Shown here one piece after another: positions 13,547 to 20,906 of a stretch of DNA of 25,152 bases. The translations under genes were made by a program, and so were the position numbers. Numbering within the stretch: position 1 is the first letter of the stretch; each line of letters begins with the position of its first letter. This stretch comes from CAYHSY01 sp964359435. Its GTDB lineage: Bacteria; Patescibacteriota; Minisyncoccia; UBA6257; JAUSGH01. The notes beneath the pieces are model-generated. The model saw only the letters and a list, made by a program, of their open reading frames with translations, did no database searches and had not been told where the DNA came from. The stretch covers positions 1 to 25,152 of the forward strand of contig CAYHSY010000004.1 of NCBI GenBank assembly GCA_964359435.1. The letters are read 5' to 3'.

Positions 13547-15940
13547 ATGGCCGGCCGTAAACATTTATATCTAAAAATCTTGGGCCTCGTCGCCGCACTG
13601 ACCTTCGTCGGAGCTTCGTTCGCCGCAGCCGGTTTTCTATATATCTCCAGACACCTGCCGGATATTACCGCCTTTGACAGCCGTAAAGTCGCCCAATCCA
13701 GCAAAATATATGACCGGGCAGGCGGGGTTCTGCTCTATGAAATTCATGGCGAAGAAAAACGCTCATTGATCCCATTTGAGGAAATACCCGATCTTATAAA
13801 AAAAGCTACCATCGCCATAGAGGATAGCGGGTTCTATGAACATCCGGCGTTTGATTGGCGTTCCATTGTGCGCGCGGCCGTAGTGAATCTCAAAAACGCG
13901 AGTATTGTACAAGGCGGCTCGACCATAACCCAACAGTTGGCTAAAAAGGCGTTCTTAACCGACGAACGCACGCCGATCCGCAAACTCAAAGAACTGATCC
14001 TGGCCTTTAATTTGGAAAAAAAATACACCAAAAACCAGATCCTCGGCCTGTATCTAAATCAAATCCCATATGGTTCAAACGCGTACGGTATCGCCGCGGC
14101 CAGTGAAACCTATTTCAATAAAAAAGTCGGCGATCTTACCTTAGGCGAAATTGCCATTTTAGTGAGCTTGTCGCACGGCCCATCGCTTTATTCGCCTTGG
14201 GGACCCAATCGGGACCGGCTTTTTGCCCGTCAACGCTTGGTATTGGAACGCATGCGGGACCTGGGTCATATCTCCGCCCGCGAACATGACGATGCGGCAA
14301 ATGAAAACATCTCCTTTGCTCCGCAAACAACCGCCATCAAAGCTCCTCATTTTGTCATGATGGTTTTGGCGTATCTCGAAAAACAATACGGATCAGATTT
14401 AATTCAAACCGGCGGCTTAAAAATCACCACCAGTTTAGATTGGGGTTGGCAGGAGCTGGCCGAAAAAGCCGTAGCCGAAGGCGCCAGACGCAACTCTGAG
14501 CTCTACGAGGGCACCAATGCCGCCCTGGTCGCGGAAGACGCCGCCACGGGCCAAATTTTGGCTCATGTGGGCTCCAGAAATTACTTCGACGAAGAAATTG
14601 ACGGTAATTTTGACGTAGCCAGACTTGGCCTGCGCCAACCGGGCTCAACCATCAAACCCTTCGCTTATCTGGCCGCCTTCAAAAAGGGCTTTACGCCCGA
14701 CACCGTTGTGTTTGATGTGGAAACGGAATTCGACGCGACCGGCGATGAAAATAAAAGCTATAAGCCGCAAAACTTTGACGAGATTTTCATCGGCCCGGTT
14801 ACTCTGCGTCAAGCACTCGCCCAATCCAGAAACATACCGGCTGTAAAAACGCTTTACTTGGCGGGCATGGACAACATGCTTAAGCTGGCCAAAGATTTCG
14901 GCATTACCACCTTAACCGAACGCAGCCGTTACGGGCTTTCCTTGGTCCTAGGCGGCGGCGAAGTCAAGCTCACCGAATTGGTTGGCGCATACTCCGTATT
15001 GAGCCAAGAAGGCATCAAACGTAAACAAAATTTTATTTTAAGAATCGAAAACGGCGAGGGGGAAGTTTTGGAAGAATATACCAACTCTGAAAAACAAACC
15101 ATCGATCCGCAATATGTCCGCCAAATCAATGAAATCCTTAGCGACACCGATTTGCGGCGCGGACTTTTATCCAACAGCATCGATCTGACCCTCATCCCCA
15201 ACCAAGAAGTGGCCCTAAAAACCGGCACCACCAATGATTATCGTGATGCTTGGACGGTTGGGTACACCCCCCAATATGTCATCGGCGTCTGGGCCGGCAA
15301 CAACAATAATAAGCCGATGGTTAAAAAGGGCAGCAGTATTTTAGCCGCCGTGCCTATTTGGAGTGCTTTTGCAAAATCGGTCTTAACCGATAAACCCCTT
15401 TTAACCTTTAATAAACCCGATCCTATTTTCGTCGAAAAACCAATTCTCCGGGGCGAATACGTAATCGAGAACCAAGTCCATGACATTCTTTATTACGTTG
15501 ATAAATCCGATCCCTTGGGCCCGGTACCTCAAAACCCCGATGCCGATTCTCAATTTAAAAATTGGGAGGAACCGGTCGCGGCCTGGTTGGCAAGCACCAG
15601 TATTGAAAAAATCATCTCTAAAAACCCCAATGCCATCGGAAGCGGCACCTTAAGCATAGACCTTCAATCGCCTAAAAACGGGGAATTCATTCGGCCACAG
15701 CAATCCCTGCCCATCAACCTTCAGGTCAACGCCTTGGCGGACATTCTGAGCATAGAAATATATTTCAACGGTAAATTAATCCAACAAACCCGATCCACCA
15801 CCTTAATCAAAACCGGCAATATCTATAGTTATTTTGCCGAATTCACACCCCAAAACCCCGAACTCCAAAATGCCTTGAAAATCAAGGTCACCGATGCTAA
15901 AAACACCGTGGCAGAAAAAGAAATTGTGTTGTTCAAATAA
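13547..15940 (+). CDS. Class A penicillin-binding protein (bifunctional transglycosylase/transpeptidase)
   Basis: Polymerises and cross-links peptidoglycan outside the membrane, 797 aa. A single N-terminal membrane helix (about 10-32) is followed by the GT51 glycosyltransferase domain with IEDSGFYEHPAFDWRSI (catalytic Glu92), GGSTITQQLAKK and KLKELILAFNLE. The transpeptidase has PGSTIKPF (Ser367, Lys370), SRN (427-429) and KTGTTNDYRDAW (558-560). The last about 110 residues form an extra beta-rich module (LQSPKNGEF..IEIYFNGKLIQQT..ALKIKVTDAKN), like an immunoglobulin/bacterial surface fold. This is a PBP1A/PBP1C-type enzyme; the exact subclass is not assigned. It lies between two strong terminators, so it is probably transcribed alone. 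Confidence 0.95.
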   Translation: MAGRKHLYLKILGLVAALTFVGASFAAAGFLYISRHLPDITAFDSRKVAQSSKIYDRAGGVLLYEIHGEEKRSLIPFEEIPDLIKKATIAIEDSGFYEHPAFDWRSIVRAAVVNLKNASIVQGGSTITQQLAKKAFLTDERTPIRKLKELILAFNLEKKYTKNQILGLYLNQIPYGSNAYGIAAASETYFNKKVGDLTLGEIAILVSLSHGPSLYSPWGPNRDRLFARQRLVLERMRDLGHISAREHDDAANENISFAPQTTAIKAPHFVMMVLAYLEKQYGSDLIQTGGLKITTSLDWGWQELAEKAVAEGARRNSELYEGTNAALVAEDAATGQILAHVGSRNYFDEEIDGNFDVARLGLRQPGSTIKPFAYLAAFKKGFTPDTVVFDVETEFDATGDENKSYKPQNFDEIFIGPVTLRQALAQSRNIPAVKTLYLAGMDNMLKLAKDFGITTLTERSRYGLSLVLGGGEVKLTELVGAYSVLSQEGIKRKQNFILRIENGEGEVLEEYTNSEKQTIDPQYVRQINEILSDTDLRRGLLSNSIDLTLIPNQEVALKTGTTNDYRDAWTVGYTPQYVIGVWAGNNNNKPMVKKGSSILAAVPIWSAFAKSVLTDKPLLTFNKPDPIFVEKPILRGEYVIENQVHDILYYVDKSDPLGPVPQNPDADSQFKNWEEPVAAWLASTSIEKIISKNPNAIGSGTLSIDLQSPKNGEFIRPQQSLPINLQVNALADILSIEIYFNGKLIQQTRSTTLIKTGNIYSYFAEFTPQNPELQNALKIKVTDAKNTVAEKEIVLFK

Positions 15941-15970
15941 ATCACCCTCGGCTTTCTGAGGGTGATTTAT
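15937..15970. terminator. Bidirectional terminator between the PBP gene and dnaN
   Basis: A perfect 13-bp stem, ATAAATCACCCTC (15937-15949) and GAGGGTGATTTAT (15958-15970), with an 8-nt loop. It overlaps the PBP stop codon and is followed by T-rich sequence. dnaN ends at 16008 on the other strand, so it serves convergent genes. Confidence 0.8.
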
Positions 15971-16007
15971 CTTTATATTATATTTTTTACTCCCAAGTTT
16001 TTGGTTT

Positions 16008-17123
16008 CTAACTGTTTCTAATGGGCATCACCAGATAAAAATAAGATGGGTCATTAATTGGCCGGACGACTGCCGGCTTGACTTCGCCGTTTAATAATAA
16101 AGAAATCTCGGTGGAAGAAAGGGATTTAACCCCATCCAATACATAGCGCCAGTTAAACGCGATGTCCGCGTCTTTCGGCCCGCTAATTTTAACAGGAATC
16201 AAATAATTATTCTCCCCTAAATGCTGGTTAGCCGAATAAACATCCAACACCTTCTTGTCGCCTCTTACCCGAAAACGCACGTCATTTATTTTACTGCTAA
16301 AGGTGCTGACCAATTTTAAGGCCTGAATCAAGTGGTCGCGTTCAAAAATTAGTTCAATTTCCGTGTTTTTGGGAATAATTTGCTCATAATCCGGATAAAC
16401 ACCCTCCAAAACCCTGGAAATAAGCTCGATTTTATTATTTTTTATTAAAACCTGATTATTGTCTTTATAAATAGATATCGGCAACTGATCATCAAAAACG
16501 CGCGCCATCTCGGTTACGGTTTTTAGAGGAATAATCAAACGCCACGGCTCTTTAAAACTGGATTTCATCTGATTATCATTAATTGTTTTTTCTGCCAAAC
16601 GAAAACTATCCGTAGCCACCAATTTCAGCACACTTGGATTAAAATCAAATAAAACCCCGCTTAGTTCGGGTCTTATTTCAGAAATTTGAGCCGCATGAGC
16701 GACTTGATTCAGCGCTTCCCGTAAAACTCCGGACGATATCTCTAAACATTCCTCAATTTTTTCGATTTTGGGGATAATAGGAAATTCATTTTCGGGTAAA
16801 CCCTGAATTTTTGCATCATAATTATCGGTATTTATTGTTAATGTATTATTTTTTACGTCTATATCAATACGCTCATTATCGGTATTGGTAATTATATTAG
16901 AAAGAGCGGAAAAGGGTACCACAACCCCTCCGTTCTCCACTATTTTACCGGCCACCATAGCGGTAATAGCTAATTCTAAATTAGTCGCCGAAAGTGCGAT
17001 TTGATTTCCAACGGTCTTAATCAATACGCACTTAAGAACCTGAAGGTTATTATTTTCGGAAATGGCCCTCTCAATTGCCACTAAACCATCCTTTAAATTC
17101 TTTTTTAACACTATTAACTTCAT
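16008..17123 (-). CDS. dnaN: DNA polymerase III subunit beta (sliding clamp)
   Basis: Ring-shaped processivity clamp that holds polymerase and repair proteins on DNA. The 371-aa product matches the family length (about 370). It begins MKLIVLKKNLKDGLVAIERAI, shows the three repeated clamp folds, and includes GVLFDFNPSVLKLVATDSFRLAEK, the conserved SFRLA segment of domain II. It ends with YFYLVMPIRNS, the usual VMP-[MI]-R C-terminus that lines the partner-binding pocket. It lies downstream of dnaA on the same strand, across a 240-bp AT-rich gap with origin-like features. No Shine-Dalgarno. Confidence 0.97.
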   Translation of the reverse strand: MKLIVLKKNLKDGLVAIERAISENNNLQVLKCVLIKTVGNQIALSATNLELAITAMVAGKIVENGGVVVPFSALSNIITNTDNERIDIDVKNNTLTINTDNYDAKIQGLPENEFPIIPKIEKIEECLEISSGVLREALNQVAHAAQISEIRPELSGVLFDFNPSVLKLVATDSFRLAEKTINDNQMKSSFKEPWRLIIPLKTVTEMARVFDDQLPISIYKDNNQVLIKNNKIELISRVLEGVYPDYEQIIPKNTEIELIFERDHLIQALKLVSTFSSKINDVRFRVRGDKKVLDVYSANQHLGENNYLIPVKISGPKDADIAFNWRYVLDGVKSLSSTEISLLLNGEVKPAVVRPINDPSYFYLVMPIRNS

Positions 17124-17363
17124 GGTTATTTTTATTTATTAAATACTAGTAGTAGATAGTAGAGGGCTGATATTTTGGGGATAACTCTATAAAAACCAGA
17201 ATTAATGGGGTTTTGTGGTCGTTTCTCATGTGGATAATTACTTAATAAACATCTGACGAATTTTTAATAATTAGTTAATATTTATGGGTTTTATCTTATT
17301 TTTCCTAGGTTGTTAGATGTTTATTCAGTTATATTTAACTAATTATTAACACATTACTAACAC
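17124..17363. other. dnaA-dnaN intergenic region, candidate part of oriC
   Basis: 240 bp, AT-rich, no gene. On the plus strand, five TAG triplets (17147-17155 and 17157-17162, one A between) are followed by the GC-containing AGGGCTGA, then a near DnaA box TGGGGATAA (17176-17184) and a perfect DnaA box TGTGGATAA (17229-17237). Two inverted repeats interleave: AATAAACATCTGA (17244-17256) with TTAGATGTTTATT (17313-17325; 12 of 13), and TTAATAATTAGTTAA (17264-17278) with TTAACTAATTATTAA (17335-17349; perfect). The TAG-triplet / GC / DnaA-box order resembles the basal unwinding module known from Bacillus. The dnaN leader also lies here. Confidence 0.55.
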
Positions 17364-18722
17364 CTATAACTTACTCAACTCATCTTTGATGGCTAGTATC
17401 TTTTGATTTAAAGCTTGATTTTTAGTTAATTCTTTACTGATTTTAGTATAGGCATATATGGCAGTCGTGTGGTCTCTTTTTCCCAATTTTTCGCCTATAC
17501 AAGGATAAGAAAGGTCTAGGAGCTCTCTAAGCAGATAAACGGCAATTTGGCGTGGTTCTATAATTTCTTTTTTTCTGCCTTTATTAGTTAAGTCCACAAC
17601 TAATAGTTGAAAATAATCGGCCACTGATTTGATAATTGCGTCCGGACTGACATTTTTAAGAGGTTGGTTAATGGTTTCGTTAATAATTTGCTCCACCATC
17701 TTTAATTGGAGCCCATCTTTTTTGGTTTGTTGGTAGAAAATTAAGCGATTTAATATGCCCTCGAGTTCCCTGATGTTCTTCTGTACTTTGGAGGCGATAA
17801 AATCAACCACTTCGTCAGGTAGGCGTTCGTTTTTTTCCTGTAATTTAGTGCGTATTACCGCCACCCTCAACTCATAGTCTGGGTAACTTATATCCGCGAT
17901 CATGCCGCCTTGGAAGCGCGACCTTAAGCGGTCTTCTAATGTGGGGATATAGCGTGGCGGCCGGTCAGAAGACAATATTATTTGCTTGTTATTTTGATGC
18001 AATGTATTAAATGTATGGAAAAACTCTTCTTCGGTTGCCGTTTTGCCGCCAATAAACTGGATATCGTCAATTATAAGCACATCAATATTGCGATATCTAT
18101 CTTTTACATCGTCCATTCGCCTGTTTTTGATGGCCATAATAACATCATTGGTGAACTTTTCCGATGTAACATATTTAACCCGGATTTTATTCTGGTATTT
18201 TTGTTTGATTTCATTGCCAATACCCTGTATTAGATGTGTTTTCCCGACTCCGGTGCCGCCATATATAAAAAATGGGTTATATTTATTGCCCGGAGCATCC
18301 ACGATGGCGCTTGCCGCCGCATGGGCCAATTCATTGGTTTTGCCGACCACGAAGGATTTTATGGTGTAGCGCGGGTTAAGATTGGTTTCCGGATCAACCT
18401 TGAACTCTTCAAATGATAATTGGGGAGTAATTGGGGTTTCTTTGGGTTTTTCTGTCTGCTTAAGCGGTAAAACTCCGGCTGCGTTCACCACAAACTGTAC
18501 CGATTTGATCATATCGGTCTTAGAGCGGAGAGAGCCGAGGATTAATTTATGATATTTATTTTGGACCCATTCTTTAGTAAAAGTGTTGGGTAAAGATATC
18601 AGCGCCCCGCCATCTTCGAAATTAATTAATTTACTATTTTTAAGCCAGGTAATAAAATTAGGCCTTGAGATTTGTAATTCGATTTCTCCGAGCACTGTTT
18701 TCCAAAGCTGTTCCAAGTCCAT
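17364..18722 (-). CDS. dnaA: Chromosomal replication initiator protein DnaA
   Basis: Binds DnaA boxes and melts the origin. The protein has 452 aa. Domain I (about 1-80, MDLEQLWKTVLGEIELQISRPNFITWL) and a short linker precede the AAA+ domain. Walker A is GGTGVGKTH (155-163), Walker B is VLIIDDIQF (215-223), and DRLRSRFQGG (264-273) holds the arginine-rich sensor region. Domain IV carries the DNA-binding signature GKRDHTTAIYAYTKI near the C-terminus. The start MDLEQLW lies in an AT-rich leader without a Shine-Dalgarno. It diverges from rpmH, and DnaA boxes flank the gene on both sides, suggesting autoregulation and origin function. Confidence 0.98.
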   Translation of the reverse strand: MDLEQLWKTVLGEIELQISRPNFITWLKNSKLINFEDGGALISLPNTFTKEWVQNKYHKLILGSLRSKTDMIKSVQFVVNAAGVLPLKQTEKPKETPITPQLSFEEFKVDPETNLNPRYTIKSFVVGKTNELAHAAASAIVDAPGNKYNPFFIYGGTGVGKTHLIQGIGNEIKQKYQNKIRVKYVTSEKFTNDVIMAIKNRRMDDVKDRYRNIDVLIIDDIQFIGGKTATEEEFFHTFNTLHQNNKQIILSSDRPPRYIPTLEDRLRSRFQGGMIADISYPDYELRVAVIRTKLQEKNERLPDEVVDFIASKVQKNIRELEGILNRLIFYQQTKKDGLQLKMVEQIINETINQPLKNVSPDAIIKSVADYFQLLVVDLTNKGRKKEIIEPRQIAVYLLRELLDLSYPCIGEKLGKRDHTTAIYAYTKISKELTKNQALNQKILAIKDELSKL

Positions 18723-19006
18723 GGTGGAATAATATAAAAAATTAAAAAAATAAAATCAAAAACTTATAGATTCATTCTATTCCTTTATCTCGACAATGCA
18801 AAACATATCCAAAAACACGTTTTGTTAATTACCTGTGGATAAGCTGTGGACAATGCCTAATTTCTAATTATTCTGATTAATCTAAATGATTTCCCAATTA
18901 TCAATTATTGAAAATTATTAGAATGATTGGGTTAATTAGGGATTAGTTATTTGTGTCATATATAGCAACTTGTAATTATCTCCGGACTTTGTTATCATAT
19001 TGATAT
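18723..19006. other. dnaA-rpmH intergenic region, candidate oriC with two DnaA boxes
   Basis: 284 bp, no gene. TGTGGATAA (18834-18842; reverse complement of the consensus TTATCCACA) and TGTGGACAA (18845-18853) lie 11 bp apart in the same orientation, on one face of the helix. They are followed by about 100 bp of very AT-rich sequence (18855-18955) that could unwind. The T/A-rich dnaA leader occupies 18723-18770 and the rpmH promoter the other end. Confidence 0.65.
18970..18998 (+). promoter_or_regulatory. Promoter of rpmH (leaderless or very short leader)
   Basis: TTGTAA (18970-18975), a 17-bp spacer, and TATCAT (18993-18998), with the rpmH ATG 8 nt after the -10 box. Confidence 0.5.
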
Positions 19007-19144
19007 ATGTCTCAAACCTATCAACCCAAAAAGCGGAAAAGAGCGCGCAGCCACGGTTTCTTGAAGCGATCACGGACTTTTGGCGGCCGTCGAGTTCTCC
19101 GCAGCCGCCGCCAAAAAGGCCGTCATAAGCTGACTCAGGCATAA
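19007..19144 (+). CDS. rpmH: 50S ribosomal protein L34
   Basis: A tiny basic ribosomal protein of 45 aa: MSQTYQPKKRKRARSHGFLK.. with TYQPKKRKR, HGFLKRSRT and GRRVLRSRRQKGRHKLT, the standard L34 pattern. It starts the conserved rpmH-rnpA-yidC-jag cluster beside dnaA. The rnpA start is 20 nt downstream. No Shine-Dalgarno; the -10-like TATCAT is 8 nt before the ATG. Confidence 0.97.
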   Translation: MSQTYQPKKRKRARSHGFLKRSRTFGGRRVLRSRRQKGRHKLTQA

Positions 19145-19164
19145 ATAACTCATTAATAAGCCCC

Positions 19165-19491
19165 ATGCTGGCCGGCAAATATCGTTTAAAAGTTGGTGAG
19201 TATTTTGGAGTCGGCGCGCCAAAGCCGGCTCGAATAATTAAAAAACCGCTTTTTTCCATTAAAATATACGCCTCCGGGCTTAATTTAATGCGTTGCGGGG
19301 TGGTTATTGGTAAGGGGTTGGATAAGCGCGCCTCGGCCCGTAATCTTGTTAAAAGGGCGATCTTTGATGCTTTCGCGTCACAGATATCCCACTTGGTCCC
19401 AGCCGACTATTTATTTATTCCCTCTTCCGGCATGGCCAGACTAACCCGCCGCGAGATAATGGAAACAATAAAAACGGGAATTGGGTTATAG
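19165..19491 (+). CDS. rnpA: Ribonuclease P protein component
   Basis: Protein subunit that helps the RNase P RNA cut 5' leaders from pre-tRNAs. The product has 108 aa. It begins MLAGKYRLKVGEYFGVG and has the signature SARNLVKRAIFDAF (RNxxKR at about 59-64) in the RNA-binding helix, with GVVIGKGLDKRASARN the usual run-up. Basic overall. It lies directly after rpmH and 88 bp before yidC. The RNase P RNA gene is not in the window. Confidence 0.95.
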   Translation: MLAGKYRLKVGEYFGVGAPKPARIIKKPLFSIKIYASGLNLMRCGVVIGKGLDKRASARNLVKRAIFDAFASQISHLVPADYLFIPSSGMARLTRREIMETIKTGIGL

Positions 19492-19579
19492 GGACTGGGC
19501 GCTAAGCAGCCAGATTTAGAATAAATCCTTTCTTTTATATTCGATTAATCCCTAAAACCCACCGCCTAATCCCCAAGCC

Positions 19580-20284
19580 ATGAGTTACTTATTTAATACA
19601 TTTTTATATAACCCTCTTTTTAATGGTCTTATCCTGCTTTATAAGTATGTTACTTTTGAAGATCTGGGTTTGGCTATCATTCTCCTCACAATTATTATCC
19701 GCTTCATACTTTATCCGCTTTTTTACAAAAGCTTAAAAAATCAAGCCCTGCTTCAAAAAATCCAACCGGAGATAGAAAAAATCCAACAATCTCACAAGAA
19801 TGATAAGGAAAAGCTGGCTACCGCGCTTCTCGCGCTTTATCGGGAGCGCCAAGTCAATCCATTTTCCAGTTTTTTTCTGATTTTTTTGCAATTACCCATT
19901 CTTATCGCGTTATATCAGGTATTTTTAAGCGGTTTCTCCCAAGAAGCCCTGCAGGTGGTTTATAAATTTGTGGCCGCTCCTCAGGTTATTCACAATACTC
20001 TCCTGGGCTTGATTGATTTGGGCGGGAAGAGTATAGTTATTGTGATTTTAGCTGCGGCGGCCCAATATCTGCAAAGCATATTGGCGCTTCCGAAACAAAG
20101 CGCCGCCAGCGAAAGTCCTTCGGCTAAAATGGCCAAGAATATGGTTTATATAGGCCCGGTGCTCACCTTATTGATCTTGGGCAATCTGCCGGCCGCTGTT
20201 GGTCTTTATTGGCTCACCTCTTCTTTGTTTTCTGTGGGCCAGCAATGGTTGATAAATAAAGCTTTAAAAAATAACGGAAATTAA
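19580..20284 (+). CDS. yidC: Membrane protein insertase YidC/Oxa1
   Basis: Inserts and folds inner-membrane proteins, alone or with SecYEG. The product has 234 aa and lacks the large periplasmic domain of proteobacterial YidC, resembling the Gram-positive/CPR form. Hydrophobic segments are visible at about 30-50 (with Arg41 in TIIIRFILYPL, the conserved groove charge), 95-118, 150-166 and two near 190-226. A charged cytoplasmic hairpin (KNQALLQKIQPEIEKIQQSHKNDKEKLATALLALYRE) is the typical C1 region. No lipobox or N-terminal signal is obvious. It is followed by the jag gene, the usual partner. Confidence 0.95.
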   Translation: MSYLFNTFLYNPLFNGLILLYKYVTFEDLGLAIILLTIIIRFILYPLFYKSLKNQALLQKIQPEIEKIQQSHKNDKEKLATALLALYRERQVNPFSSFFLIFLQLPILIALYQVFLSGFSQEALQVVYKFVAAPQVIHNTLLGLIDLGGKSIVIVILAAAAQYLQSILALPKQSAASESPSAKMAKNMVYIGPVLTLLILGNLPAAVGLYWLTSSLFSVGQQWLINKALKNNGN

Positions 20285-20287
20285 TCA

Positions 20288-20402
20288 TCAACGAATGGTA
20301 AATATATTACGAACCATCGAATAAACGAATATCAAATACCATAAGTTTTCGTATATTCGTATCCGCCCGACACTTGGAGGGCGACCATTCGTAATTCGTT
20401 GA
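20288..20402. repeat. Nested inverted repeats (TACGAA family) in yidC-jag spacer
   Basis: ACGAATGGT (20291-20299) pairs with ACCATTCGT (20384-20392); in a shifted register TCAACGAAT (20288-20296) pairs with ATTCGTTGA (20394-20402). Inside, ACGAATAT (20325-20332) pairs with ATATTCGT (20353-20360) and CGCCC (20364-20368) with GGGCG (20379-20383). It has the same vocabulary as the 4873-4957 element. Confidence 0.65.
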
Positions 20403-20411
20403 CAAATATAT

Positions 20412-20840
20412 ATGGATAAATTATTGGAAATAACTAAAAAATCGCTGGAGTTAATGGGTTTCTCCGATTTTAGCGCGGAGATCGTGCCGGAAGGCCGTCG
20501 GATTAGCGTTTTCATTAATGAAGGCGAATGGGTTAAAACTTGGATACCGCGGCTTATCAATGATTTAGAAGCAGTTCTGCGTTTGGTGGCTAAAAAAGTG
20601 GGTTCCGAAAGTGTTTTTGTGGATATCAATAATTATCGCAAAGAGCGCGAACGCCTAATTTTAGAAATTGCCAAAGCCGCGGCCAAGAAAGCCGTTTTAA
20701 CTAAAACAGCCATCTCACTGCCGGCTATGAATGCCTATGAGCGTCGCTTGGTGCATTCGGAGCTGGCCAGTCGTCCGGACGTAAAGACCGAGAGCGTCGG
20801 CCTTGGCGCGGACCGCTATGTGGTGATTAGTCCGATCTAA
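20412..20840 (+). CDS. jag: Jag/KhpB-like R3H-domain RNA-binding protein
   Basis: A 142-aa cytoplasmic protein of the SpoIIIJ-associated (Jag/KhpB) family, an RNA binder linked to cell division and envelope growth and regularly encoded after yidC. A degenerate KH-like part covers about 1-80 (..VFINEGEWVKTWIPRLINDLEAVLRLVAKK..VFVDINNYRKERE). The R3H domain is clear at about 105-141: PAMNAYERRLVH (Arg111-x3-His115), then SELASRPDVKTESVGLGADRYVVISP. The separate N-terminal jag-N domain is absent. No Shine-Dalgarno; the ATG follows ATATAT. Confidence 0.92.
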   Translation: MDKLLEITKKSLELMGFSDFSAEIVPEGRRISVFINEGEWVKTWIPRLINDLEAVLRLVAKKVGSESVFVDINNYRKERERLILEIAKAAAKKAVLTKTAISLPAMNAYERRLVHSELASRPDVKTESVGLGADRYVVISPI

Positions 20841-20865
20841 AAGACAGGATTAAGTTATAAGCACC

Positions 20866-20881
20866 GGGCATCAGGATGCCC
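20866..20881. terminator. Hairpin between jag and the convergent propeller gene
   Basis: GGGCATC (20866-20872) and GATGCCC (20875-20881) form a 6-7 bp stem. No clear T-run follows on the plus strand, so it is only a possible terminator; weaker flanking pairing (AGTTATAAG with CTTATATAAC) could lengthen the stem. Confidence 0.4.
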
Positions 20882-20906
20882 CTCTTCCCCACAACTCTTA
20901 TATAAC

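Noticed and set aside
13209..13598. A 129-codon minus-strand frame opposite the acidic-protein gene
   Set aside because: It crosses a strong plus-strand promoter and terminator and the ends of two certain genes; translation has no recognisable domain.
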